Assembly: GCA_011800805.1 (NCBI GenBank)
Contig: MPNW01000654.1
Location: 10,806 to 74,805 of the forward strand
From: Hirudo medicinalis
Taxonomy: Eukaryota; Annelida; Clitellata; Hirudinida; Hirudinidae
Length of the DNA: 64,000 nt
Direction: 5' to 3'
In this document: positions 11,227 to 22,300 of the stretch, piece after piece
Layout of the letters: the number at the start of each line of letters is the position of its first letter
How positions within the stretch are numbered: the first letter of the stretch is position 1
Made by a program: the position numbers and the translations under genes
Notes under the pieces: model-generated
The model's input: the letters and a program-made list of their open reading frames with translations, nothing else
What the model was told of the DNA's origin: nothing
The model's database searches: none

Positions 11227-13503
11227 ACAACTCATTAACAGAGAAATCATTGTCAACTATTTCGTACTTATCGACACTAAATATGTGTTCATCATCACTG
11301 TCATCATCATCATCATCCTCATCTGCATCTTCAATTCCTATGTTCTTCCAATTGGTATTGTTTTGACCATCTGCTTTCATCTAGAACAAAATATGAATTA
11401 TGATTAAGTAACGGCAACATTTGAAATATCGATAAATATTATTTTTTACCTTTTACGTAATGATGGCATTGAGCCGAGAAATTATTTCGCAAACAATATC
11501 TAACCGAATAATATCAGTTAAACAATAATGACTGCTAAGAAAAATAACGCATCTCCATTTTTGTTGTTGATAAACAAATATGCTCCTCCTCTGTTTTGAA
11601 TGCAAACAAAAACATCAAGTGGAAGTGCTATTCTTCATCTTTCATGAGTAACAAACGAGGTGTCGCTCCAGGAAATGCAATAAATTCTTATTTATGAAGG
11701 CACAAAACTCACTTTGCTTTTCAAATCAAGTTCTTTCAATTCTTCTGCACTTCTTTTCTTCTCTGGAAACAACAAAATGACGAAATGACCAATATTAATT
11801 GAACAATTTCATTATAACTGCAAAACAGTTCAACATGTCACAAGTTCATTTTAATATTCTGATTTTTAAAATTTTTACGACAGCTCAAAAAGTACAATGA
11901 CAAAAATCGATAACAAATCATTAAATTGAATAAAAAAAGCTGCAAATTTTTCCAGAAAGTGGTTAATTATTGAGATTCAAAAATAGAAAAACATGCAGCA
12001 AAATGAATTCCTGTTTGTTCCGCATTACTCGATGAATTGTTCTGACAAACCTGGATGCTTGCTGAAGTAAGCTTCGACCATGTTGTTGATGAGGTGGTTG
12101 CTGGTCCTCTTCTCGACTCCTCCTCTGCACTAAAATATCAATGAAGATGACATCATCATCATCATTATCATTCATTGAATAACATCATCATCATCATCAT
12201 CGTCNCCATGTTGTTGATGAGGTGGTTGCTGGTCCTCTTCTCGACTCCTCCTCTGCACTAAAATATCAATGAAGATGACATCATCATCATCATTATCATT
12301 CATTGAATAACATCATCATCATCATCATCGTCATTATCATCATCATCCAATGAAAAACTTACTGATGGACAACAATCATTCTTTTGGCTCCATTCTGAAT
12401 AGCAAGCATCACAGAAGCTATGCATGCAAGGCACCAGACTGGAAGAAAATAAACATAGAATATGATAATTGACTGTTATCAAGGAACAATTAGCATTATG
12501 AATAAATTATGATAATGACCTGACACAGTTGTGAAATATCTCCTGGCATATCACACATATCAACAACTCTCCCATGGCATCATCTCCGTCGGAACTTTGA
12601 GGAGTTTCTTTTGATGGCCGCTTTTTCGTCTGAAGGAATAAAATTGCATTTGGTTAAATCAATCGAGCATTTACAATCCAACTTTGTTACAAACATTAAC
12701 ACTCCTAATGAATTTATATAAAAAACTAAGAAATTTGCACTAACATCCCTGGTTCTTCCAGCTGCACTTCTTGACTCTTCAGCTGTGATACAACAACAAA
12801 TCATTAACCATTAAATTTTAAAAGGATGAATCAAATAACATGAATATTTGTTATTTCTTGAAAAATATTGGTTACATGTGGAGAGAGGTTTGCATTCGTG
12901 ATAGGAATTCTTTTGGAGCCTGTATCCCACATCTAAAAACAATCACATGTGAGTTTGTAACAGTTCAAAGACTTGGGTTTAAAAATAAATCATACTCAAA
13001 TGAAACTCTGGAGACTGATGCACCAAATGAAATGCATCCCCATACTCCAGTTTGATCTTCTGCAAATCGTTATTTATATGTGATAATGAATTTATTGTAT
13101 GCAATCAGATGCCAACCTCATGATGAATCACTTTCTTTCCTTCAACCAATATTCCATTTGAACTACAATTTGTAATAACAAATAATAAAGTTCAACATAT
13201 CTGCAAAACATGGACAAGTCCTGATTATGTTCTTGCCTGGTATCGTAAAGCCAAAAATCATCATTTTCGTTTATTTCCAAACGGCAGTGGTTGCAGGACA
13301 CATATTTGTTGCTCACTTGAATGTCACATTCTAAATGAAAAAAGTACAACTTATGACATTAGGCTACAAATAATCGCAAAAAACAAGAACCCAAAACAGG
13401 ACTTACTCGATGAACGACCTAACGTCGTTACTTTCTTGAGAATCGGAATCAAATCCGCATTCAGATCTCTCAACGATTTCAAATAACCGAATCCCATTGC
13501 CAT
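9231..13503 (-). CDS. CHFR: CHFR, mitotic-checkpoint E3 ubiquitin ligase (FHA, RING, Cys-rich)
   Basis: E3 ligase that delays mitotic entry under stress. Exons from 5' to 3': 13503-13407, 13330-13237, 13162-13117, 13059-12996, 12782-12745, 12629-12520, 12438-12363, 12129-12051, 11762-11713, 11380-11100, 11014-10962, 10642-10526, 10200-10117, about 9936-9843, 9784-9697, 9589-9479, 9417-9342 and 9267-9231; about 531 residues (human 664). The FHA domain has LGRSS, VSCNHCRLEI and SSNGILVEGKKV. The RING reads CVICQEIF...PCMHSFCDACYSEW...CCPSC. An Asp-rich linker follows, then the Cys-rich region (VCRQC, ILCMCCFEPMPF, CGICTNAYCHMYWGC, PDCYWGRNC) and a C-terminus ending MCMQTRF. Two introns start with GC (after exons 2 and 16). 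The junction 10117/9936 does not keep phase as read. TTTATT at 9198-9203 is a minus-strand AATAAA. The eighth exon is partly duplicated in the assembly. Confidence 0.93.
11186..11226 (-). repeat. Coding (ATC)n microsatellite, poly-Asp tract in CHFR
   Basis: Nearly pure ATC/GAT trinucleotide inside the CHFR linker exon, read on the minus strand as a run of 13 Asp codons. A second shorter Asp run lies near 11300-11320. Such tracts change length easily, so allele-length differences are likely. Confidence 0.85.
12078..12332. repeat. 127-bp exact direct duplication around a single N, duplicating part of a CHFR exon
   Basis: Bases 12078-12204 and 12206-12332 are identical 127-bp copies around the N at 12205. 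The unit holds 52 bp of the exon encoding the end of the RING plus intron with an (ATC)n run. The extra partial exon at 12206-12257 is not used in a consistent gene model. The length equals that of the duplication at 2355-2609, pointing to an assembler k-mer overlap. Confidence 0.9.
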
Positions 13504-14095
13504 TTAACGTGATTTCAACACAACACGGCGCACACCGCCAACCAAGTGAAACAGAAACAAAGGATGAGCAACCAACCGCCATGCTAGTTTTATCGCTCTG
13601 GAAATTCCAATCAATTATTTCTTATATTAATTAATATTACCTTATGGCGATAATATTTTCAGATTAAATTAAGTTATGTTCCATGGCACATTTTTTTTAT
13701 TTAGCCCGATGGTAGTTGGCTACATTGCTTCATTGATTCCATAAATTGAGATTTATGAATTAATGGTTAAGTTACTTATGGAATCGCAAAATTGAACGAT
13801 TGCGAAATTACGATAAAATAGAACGCTCTTGATAGTAATTACTTACCGATCAATATGTGATGCATATATCTGATAATACTTGATATTTGTAATTGTATTC
13901 AAACAGTGATCAACCCAAAAAGGCTAGAAACCACATCAGAGAGGGACCAAAACGGCCAAACAAGAAAAGGATAACAAAAGTCTTATAAATAAATGCTAGG
14001 TTTATCGATTCCGTTAGCGTTAGAATTAGACTGAGTTCTCCTACTGAACCTTCCCCATACAATGATTGTATAAAAAAAAAACCGAGAAGGGATCG
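13504..14095. other. Intergenic upstream of CHFR
   Basis: Should hold the CHFR promoter, as the start codon is at 13503. No TATA box, CpG cluster or other element could be identified. A short A-run precedes the WD40 remnant at about 14070-14080. Confidence 0.4.
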
Positions 14096-14261
14096 GTAAT
14101 CCTGTTCGACAGGGCACCACTTGTTCACGGGCTCGGACGACAACGTCATCAAGGTGTGAAGTGCAACTTCTGGTCTCCTCCTGTGCACCTTACAAGGGCA
14201 CGCCACCGAAATCAACGACAGACCCTCAGCATCGACGATCATGTGCTCGCAGATTTTTTAA
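14096..14261 (+). pseudogene. Broken WD40-repeat fragment of BRWD/PHIP type
   Basis: The frame at 14121 reads LFTGSDDNVIKV, then TGA at 14157-14159 where the family has Trp (VKIW), then SATSGLLLCTLQGHATEIND and a stop at 14259-14261. This matches the repeat in PHIP/BRWD1/BRWD3 that reads (I/F)FTGSDD..VKIWS...G.LL.TL.GH..EI.D. Just upstream, VILFDR appears in another frame and GHHLF in this one, consistent with the family's FDR.G..(I/L)FTGSDD broken by an indel. One nonsense change and one frameshift mark it as a pseudogene fragment. It has no introns or neighbouring exons. It could be a retrocopy piece or a relic of a moved gene. Confidence 0.7.
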
Positions 14262-14698
14262 AATTTTAGTTAATTTGGAAATATTGAAAAAGCATTGTTT
14301 AAAATATCGTTCACATCAGTTGATATGAAAAACTTCGCCATTTTTGTTTTGCTATTTTTTAGACCCCGTCATAGCCTTCAATAGTCCAAATCTCCATCGT
14401 CAATGCCAAAGTCCACAACAAGCACATTTTATTAATCCACGATTAGGTTAATTTGGATGCTCAACAGGTATTATAATTCGAATTATAATAATTATAATAA
14501 TCGACTTATCAGTCTCCTTTTTTACAAGACCTTATCAGGTATATGCATCACATATTAATTTATGTTTATGTGAGGTATGAGAAATAAACATGTTCTTATC
14601 ATTCAAAACCATAACAGCTAATATCAGATTTGATAATTAGACATCATGATAACATCAACATCACCATCAACATCACAATCATCATCATCCTCAGGACA
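14262..14698. other. Intergenic, no feature recognised
   Basis: AT-rich, with a short palindromic stretch of ATTATAATTA units near 14470-14500 and an imperfect ATC/AAC microsatellite at 14637-14690, just past the stop of the fibrinogen-like gene. Confidence 0.4.
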
Positions 14699-15864
14699 TC
14701 AAGTCCTCTTGATTTTCATGCTGACGAATTTGAAGGAATAGAACTCGGTTTCTTTGGCGGTGTACCATGTAATACCATCAGCTGGTGAGTGGTAGCCGCC
14801 CTGAGAATGGTAGACGCCATTCAGGTTGCTATAGCAACAGCTATTGAACCACCACCCACTTTTCCTCTCGAGAGCGCAGTTGCTGGAGTTTAGGTCGTTG
14901 TCGTTGTCGTGTGTGCTAAACATCATGTCGTCATGGTAACTCAACGAGTCACCTGCGTGGAAATGTCCTTCATTTGTTACCGGTTCATTGGCTGTTCATG
15001 GATGAACGAACTCAACCAATTCGATTGAGATAAATAATTCATTAAAGCAATCAAGAAATTATCACCTTTGTAATGTATTATTTAAAGCATAAAGCGATTC
15101 GAAATGGTTATGATTGAAATGAAGTGAATACAAGCTTCCATGAAAACCGATTAGAAGCCATACTCTAATTGAAGGTGTTCACCTGCAGAACCCGAATATC
15201 CACTGACGGAAAGTCTGTACTTGTTTGACTCTGAATCAACATTCATTGAATCGTATTCTGCCAACCATTTCAAGTTCTCGAAGTCGTGTATTTCAATCAA
15301 AAGACGATGTTTCCACCTGGATGTTGCCAGGTGGAGGAATTCATTTCCAATCCAAAACTCGCCGTAGTTGCTTCCAAACCCGTGCTTGTAGTCCTTCCAC
15401 TTGAAGTTAATAACCACTAATAACTAATAAGATCAACAATAACCATTGTCATCACTTACGCGGTGAAGTGTGTCATGGATTCAAACAAGTAACTTCACGC
15501 TATTAATACGTTACGTTAGTTATACTAATTAACTAGAGTAATCAGTTATATTGGTTGACTATATAAATCAGTTATATTGGTTATCTATGTTATAATATTA
15601 TTGCATTATTTATATTTGAGTTAATCACTGATTATAACACTGCTTGTTGTGTTCACGGTTCACACGAAGCTGAGATTGGCGGATGATAATGGTATCATTA
15701 TTAATATTATTAACAACAATAATACACCAATTATTCCTTCGTACATATTAACATCACAAAATAGTAATATTATAATTATGTTGTATTCTAGTAAATAATA
15801 AAGTTATTACATAATTATAATGTAAGTAAAATGTATAATATTATTAACAATAATACTTGTTTGT

Positions 15865-15959
<95 letters not shown>

Positions 15960-15990
15960 CGATGATGATGACTGAGGTCTGCCTAACGAN

Positions 15991-16071
<81 letters not shown>

Positions 16072-18359
16072 TACTAACATCATTAATATTGTTTATAGAA
16101 CATTATCATCATTAATAATTAACAACAGAATCTTTAATATTATTAGTCATTAAAACCTGCGACCGTTGGATGCCTGGAATGGTTGATGAATCCCTGAAAG
16201 AAGGTCATCATTAACTCCTCCCTCGATGAAATATTCATGTGTGAAGTCATCTCATCGTATGCATATTTAAGATGTCCATCCACGCGATCAGAAACATTGG
16301 CTTCCCTCTGTTCTTCTGCTTGTGACATGTTTCACTTATTCATCGATTATCGAACGATAGTTAGAATTTTTTTATATAACAACAAAAACGAATTAAAATA
16401 AGCCCTCAATTGATAATATATTATGGAACGACTTAAACAATTAAATAAAATATTATCTACAAATCGAACCTCCATTTCGCACGACTTCCATAAAGTGTCT
16501 CATCGAAAAGTATTTCAGCTTCTCAAAGTTTCCCTGAATTTCTCCAAAGTTTCTTTCAATGGTTTCCAAATTGTTGTTGAGTTGTTCCGATTGAGAATTG
16601 AAAGAATAAAACTGACGCTTCAACAGCAACAACTCGGCTTTCAAATCCCCGAGAGTTTTTTTCAGGAAACTCAAACTTTCAGCTTCCTTGTTGCTTTCCT
16701 TCAGAACTTAAAAGAACTTTCGTTTTCAACATTTTAACCAATTTATCTGATGTTAATGAAAAGACATTCTTGTTTCAACTACGTCTCACAAGGATTATAT
16801 TTATAGTGTATTTATTGCAAATTTAGAAATAATTTGAACCATTTCTTCGATTTGAATCCACGATCTGAAGGCTTCTTCTGAAACTTTCGAATTCTTCTTT
16901 CATTTGCTTGATTTCATCGGAAATGTTGTTGCAACAAACACTTTCCATATTCTTCAGGGAGATTGTATCGTTCGCTGGCACGTGATGTAGCTGCAATTAA
17001 CACGTGGATATTGAATATTATCATTCAAATATCACTTATATTTCTTATTACAAAAGCGTCTGATCAAATGAACTCAACCAATTTGGAAACATTTTCCCGC
17101 AAATGAATCTCAAAAAATTGTATTTTTTGACACCATGAACAGTGGTCTACATAATGAGGAAATACAAAATACAAGTTAGATACGACCAATATTTAATAAG
17201 ATAAGATCAATTTTAGATAGGCACCCTATTTGTTAAATTTTGATTTTTCCGAAAATCGGCCACACATTATGTATCATAACAATTGTTGTAAATAAGTTAG
17301 ATCAATAATGCTTGGAAGTATTGTTTGTCTTGGTGTAACGTATCAGATAATCTAAAATGAATATTTTGCGATTTGTCGTTTTGAGGAATGTGGTTCAGAA
17401 AATGTGACATTTTTGTAAAAAAAATTCCAAGTTTTGGGTTTAAATATCTTAAAAATTAAATTTATTTTTTCAATAATATTTTGTTTTTTTGTTCACACTG
17501 TCATTGTCTAATTATATACCAAGTTCATCCGAATCTGATCGGATTTGGTTTTGTAAGCTTTTAAATTCTTCAAAATTCCAAAATGTTGCAATCTTTAGGG
17601 CCATTTATTTCAAAAGGGTGGTCAGCATTTATTTATTTTTTTTGTTCTAATATTGATTAACAACAAATCAAAATTTGGGTAAAGTATTCTTAACCACAGC
17701 CAAAAAAATCATTTAAATTTTGACAATTTTTATTTCAGCCATATTCCTCAAAAACCACAAATCACAAAGTATTCATTTTTAGATTATCTCATATGCTATA
17801 TACTAGACAAACAAACCCATCAAAAATATTTTTCTAACTTATTTACAACATTAGGTATGATGTAAATGTGTGGCTGATTCTTGGAAAAACGTTGAAAAGT
17901 AGGGTGCTCATGTTAAAATGACAGTATCTTCTAAATATTTCTTCTGTATTTCCTCATTATATATTCATTCATTTCCTCATTACCTAATTGTTTGAGATAC
18001 TTTTGCGGGAAGGTTTTACTGAGTTCATTTGATCTGATCCAAGACCGATGATAACTTTACAAGCTTACACAAAAAATAAAAGGATACTTAATTAGTGATA
18101 CAAGCTATTTATAAAACCACTAGCATAACCCACGAATAATATACGACAACTGAACATTACAAACCTTTTCCTCCTGTGTCCTTTTCCTCCCCTCTCCAAT
18201 CAATCCTTCCAACCTGTTCAACCTCTGCAACACATCTTGGTTTGGCTTCCAAACTTGAAATGAATACGAGCATCTCTCAGAATCGTGGCTTCTTCTGCGC
18301 AACGTTTCCGATGTCAATGAATCCAACGAACTGACCACCACAACGATCAGTGGCCACAT
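14699..18359 (-). CDS. Secreted fibrinogen-related protein: signal peptide, coiled coil, partial FReD
   Basis: Probable secreted lectin or adhesion protein of the fibrinogen-related (ficolin/angiopoietin-like) group. Phase-consistent exons: 18359-18165, 16990-16840, 16706-16470, 16318-16157, 15416-15183 and 14952-14699, giving 410 residues as read. MWPLIVVVVSSLDSLTS is a likely signal peptide, though in-frame codons continue upstream. Exons 2-3 form heptad-rich coiled coil (SFLKKTLGDLKAELLLL). The C-terminal FReD half has KDYKHGFGSNYGEFWIGNE, the calcium-site-like DNDND, Cys in SSNCALERKSGWWFNSCC and TWYTAKETEFYSFKFVSMKI. The FReD first half (Cys-Asp-Met-Asp...Gly-Gly-Trp-Thr-Val) is missing. 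The intron where it should lie contains the N at 15990, so an exon is probably lost. The exon 16318-16157 is assigned only from phase and splice sites. Confidence 0.8.
15865..16071. repeat. Compound (GAT)n / N / (ATT)n microsatellite with assembly gap
   Basis: Long GAT runs to about 15970, a short unique spacer, a single N at 15990, then ATT runs to about 16071. Open frames of poly-Asp, poly-Met, poly-Asn and poly-Ile across it are artefacts. It lies in an intron of the fibrinogen-like gene. Confidence 0.9.
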
Positions 18360-19351
18360 GAAACTTAATCGGTTTTTTATAGCAATAATAATCAACAACA
18401 ACATAAGCTTGAACAATTTATCAGGATGTATATTTAGTGCTATGATTACGAACAAATGAAGAAATAAACAACAAATGCGATTCGATATTTTGCTGCATTC
18501 TCAGTGGACTCCTTTTAAAGGAGCCTACATAACGTCTGCTTTTCGTCTATTTTTATAGCCTTGCATGTGATAAAATATTCCTATAATTGAGAATTCAATT
18601 TGAATACTGATTGTTGTTAAGTGATTTCATTACAACCTGCCAATAAGTTCGTGACTCATGAGCTTTTCTTTGCTGGGTCACCATCCGCTACGACCATCCA
18701 CCGTTCTTTACTAAAATTACATTCATTATTCGTCATTTGCGTGTAATCATTGTTATGTTGGGTGTTGCTTTTGTGATTGATTTGCTTGCGCCCATAACTT
18801 TGTGTTTGGTAATTTGGCTTCCAAAGGCTCCGAGGTGAACATCGTCGAAAAGTAGTTTTGCTTTTAATTGCCCACAAAATCGAATGTCATTTTTAACAAT
18901 TTCGGCAATACTAACAAAACATCAGAAAACATGTTTTCAATAAAAGTGGTGCAACAAATATCAAGGACGGAAGATGAAATGTGTCTCCGCATCCATGACA
19001 ACAATGATTCTGATTGGCTGGATGATCCTATAATTCCCGATAATGGAAAGTCGGATCACTCAAACTTAAAGCTGCCTAAACATCATCATCATCATCATCA
19101 TCATCATGAGATGCTGTTAATTTATTAAATTAATTTAAATGAAATCATTTCTTGATGATTTTGTGATTTTCAAAAAATAACTCCACACGACACTCGAGTT
19201 ACGATCGATGACAAAAAAATGTCGTCCTCAGCGACGAGTTCAAACATGTTCCTCGACGATGACGAAGTGAAGCAAACACAGGCATTTATTCTCAGCACGG
19301 AGGCAGCAATTGATTCTAAAATTCAACAACCGATGTGTTCAATCTGAACGG
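18360..19351. other. Divergent intergenic region between fibrinogen-like and KCNH genes
   Basis: Head-to-head spacing of about 1 kb that should hold both promoters. A (CAT)n microsatellite lies at 19080-19107. An ATG at 19219 opens a 46-codon frame, starting MSSSATSSNMFLDDDE, that overlaps the start of the channel frame out of phase. It may be an upstream ORF or a 5' exon tail. No PAS-domain exon is recognisable here. Confidence 0.4.
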
Positions 19352-22300
19352 ATGACCTTCTGCTGTCTAATGGAGTCCGAATTGAACGAAAGAACCAACA
19401 GTTCGAGCCTCCCACCGGTCAATAAAACCAGGTCCATCCCGAGATGCGTCATCCTCCACTATTCGCCTTTCAAAGCCGTCTGGGACTGGATAACACTGCT
19501 CCTCGTGGTCTACACTGCCTTCTCGACTCCATACATCACCGCCTTCCTCCTTCACGACGATTATTCCAAGGCAAAAAGGAACCTCAACCCGTCCTTGAGA
19601 TCTTACAATGCCAGGGCAAACACAGTCGACCCCCTGGTCATTGTTGACGTCATCATCGACCTCATGTTCCTCATCGACATTCTCATCAACTTCCGCACCA
19701 CGTTTCTGTTCAACGGTGACGTCATATCAGACCCCCAGAAAATAGCTGCCAATTACATCAAGAGTTGGTTTCTGGTCGATGCACTGGCTGCCATACCGTT
19801 CGACTTGCTACTGTTTGGCACAGGAACCAGCAACGTGATAATACTTCATTGTGCTTAATAAATATTACTTATGAAGCTTCACTCACATGACATTAATTTC
19901 ACGATAATATTCACTTAAATCAACAATTCTTTTTTCAACTCATCTGAACTAATATTAAAGAATTTTCGTTCATAAATATGAATGAAGTGCTTTGATAAAT
20001 CAAGTCAATAAATAATCTGATTGCAGACGAACACATTAGCAGGCATCTTGAAAATCTCCAGACTCCTCAGACTCATTAGAGTGGCCAAAAAGATCGACCA
20101 ATTCTCAGAGTACGGAGCTGCAGTTTTGCTCTTGTTATTGGCAGTCTTCGTGTTGATCTCTCATTGGTTGGCCTGCATTTTCTACGTCATAGCTTTCCTC
20201 GAACGACCTTCTCTCCATGCCCCAATTGGCTGGCTCGACTATCTGGCCAACGTAACTGGTCGTCCGTACCTGAAGAACGACAGCTTGAGTGGACCGGATA
20301 TGAGATCCAAATACATCACTTCTCTCTATTTTACCTATACCATTCTCACAACAGTCGGATTCGGAAACATTTCTCCAGTCACCAACGCTGAGAAAGTCTT
20401 CAGCATATTTGCCATGCTCCTGGGGTGTGAGTGAATTTTGTTCAAATTATATTTCATTCAAACGAAAGTGCTCCTGGCTCTGATGACCTGCAAAACAGTC
20501 AAAAAATAAATTGATTAGAACATTTATTCGAAAATGATCATGTTACCATTACAAATCTTATTAATCTTAACGTTACCAAAAATTTTTAAGCAAGCAACTT
20601 TATTGTTATTCCAGCTCTTATGAGTGCAGTCATATTTGGGAACGTGTCTTCGATCATGTTGCGCATTTACCAGGGCAGTGGAGAGCAACAGGAGCTGGAG
20701 ATGAGCATTAGAGAGTTCATCAGATTCCATTCCATTCCGAAGAATTTGGCGAAGAGACTGCTGGAATCTCACGAACAATCGAAGAACTTTGCAAATGGCA
20801 TCGACATGAACAGTGTGAGTCGAGCAGTCATCAAGCCCAGCAATTTTTAAGCGTTATTGGATTAATTATTTCATAAATCTGGTATAATGCTTATTGAATA
20901 ATTTTAATTTATTGCATGTTAAAGGTCCTCAAGAGCTTCCCTGAATGCCTGCAGGCAGATATTTGTCTTCATTTGAACAGAAACCTCTTAAACAAATGCG
21001 AAGCTTTCAGCGAGGCAAGTCCAGGTAGACAAATTCATTCCTCGCATTGAATTTTAAAATTACATAACGTTTAATGCGAAATTAATAGTCTGCTGCAAAC
21101 TCCAGCTAATAAATTAATTCTACATAATATATTCACCTAATTTAACGAGATTTAGTTATTCGATCACTAACTAAAGGTTGTGCTGATAATAATTCGTTAA
21201 TGATTGGTCGAAGGTTGCATCAGAGCATTATCGATGAAGTTCAAATCGACACATGCCCCACCAGGCGACACCTTAATCCATCCAGGGGATGTACTTAATT
21301 CCATTTATTTCATTGCAAGAGGATCCATTGAGATCTGCCTTGAGGGATTCACAATAGCTGTTCTGAGTAAATAGCAGTCTATATTGATATAAAGTCTATT
21401 TTTATAGCTTTGTGCAATGACTAAATTTTATCTGACAGCAAGTGCTACATTATAAATAATATGTTATATGCTTCTAACATTCTAAATAATCATTTAACCA
21501 TCACAAGCAATATTTTGTTTAAATAATAATAACAGTCTATGCAAGACGAAACCATTATTAATACTTTTATTTACGAGTATATGGTACAAAAACAATAGCA
21601 TGAACAAACAATCATTTTTGAGTTACAATTATTTGTCGCTCACTCACAATTTGAATGTTTGACTTCTAACAGACAAAGATGACAGTTTTGGTCAAAATTT
21701 TGTTAGTTCTTACTTAGAGGAAGGAGTTTGGAAGCCTTTGAAGAAGTCTCTGTATTCAGTTAGAATTGTGTCGTACTCCGACATGCACAAAATCTCCGTG
21801 CAAGATCTTCGAAAGATATTAAACGTTTATCCAGAGTTCTCTTATCGCTTCCTTGAAAAGTTTCAAGTCACCTTCGATATCAGCAAGGTTCATTCGGATT
21901 CTAACGAGAGTTTAACCACATTTCTATTGTTAAATTTTTAATTTTAGGGGATCGATGACCAACCAAACACAAACTTCGATAGAAAGCATCTCGACAGACG
22001 CCTCGAAGGTGATTAAAAGTGAACTCTACCACTAAGACTAAGATTTTTTTTGGATATAGCATTTTCTGTATTGTAACTTTGTCATAAAATAGATTAAAAA
22101 AATATCGAATGAACTAAGAATCACACCTCAAATTTAAATATTGTTTTAGATTCGTTAATGAAGCGCATTGCGTCAAATCGCACAATATGCGAAAGTCGAC
22201 CTCACCATGATGGGGATTCCATCTTGGTTTTATCACCTCATTCTGCTACCACCATGATGGATTCTCGGTTCGATGAAGAGAAGCACCACAAAAAGCATCA

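Noticed and set aside
15844..16153. Open frames of poly-Asn, poly-Ile, poly-Asp, poly-Met and poly-Leu on both strands
   Set aside because: They are translations of (GAT)n and (ATT)n microsatellites across an N, with no coding signal.
18868..19128. 86-codon frame ending in nine His
   Set aside because: It starts from a non-ATG codon, the His run is a (CAT)n microsatellite, and it resembles no channel N-terminus or PAS domain.
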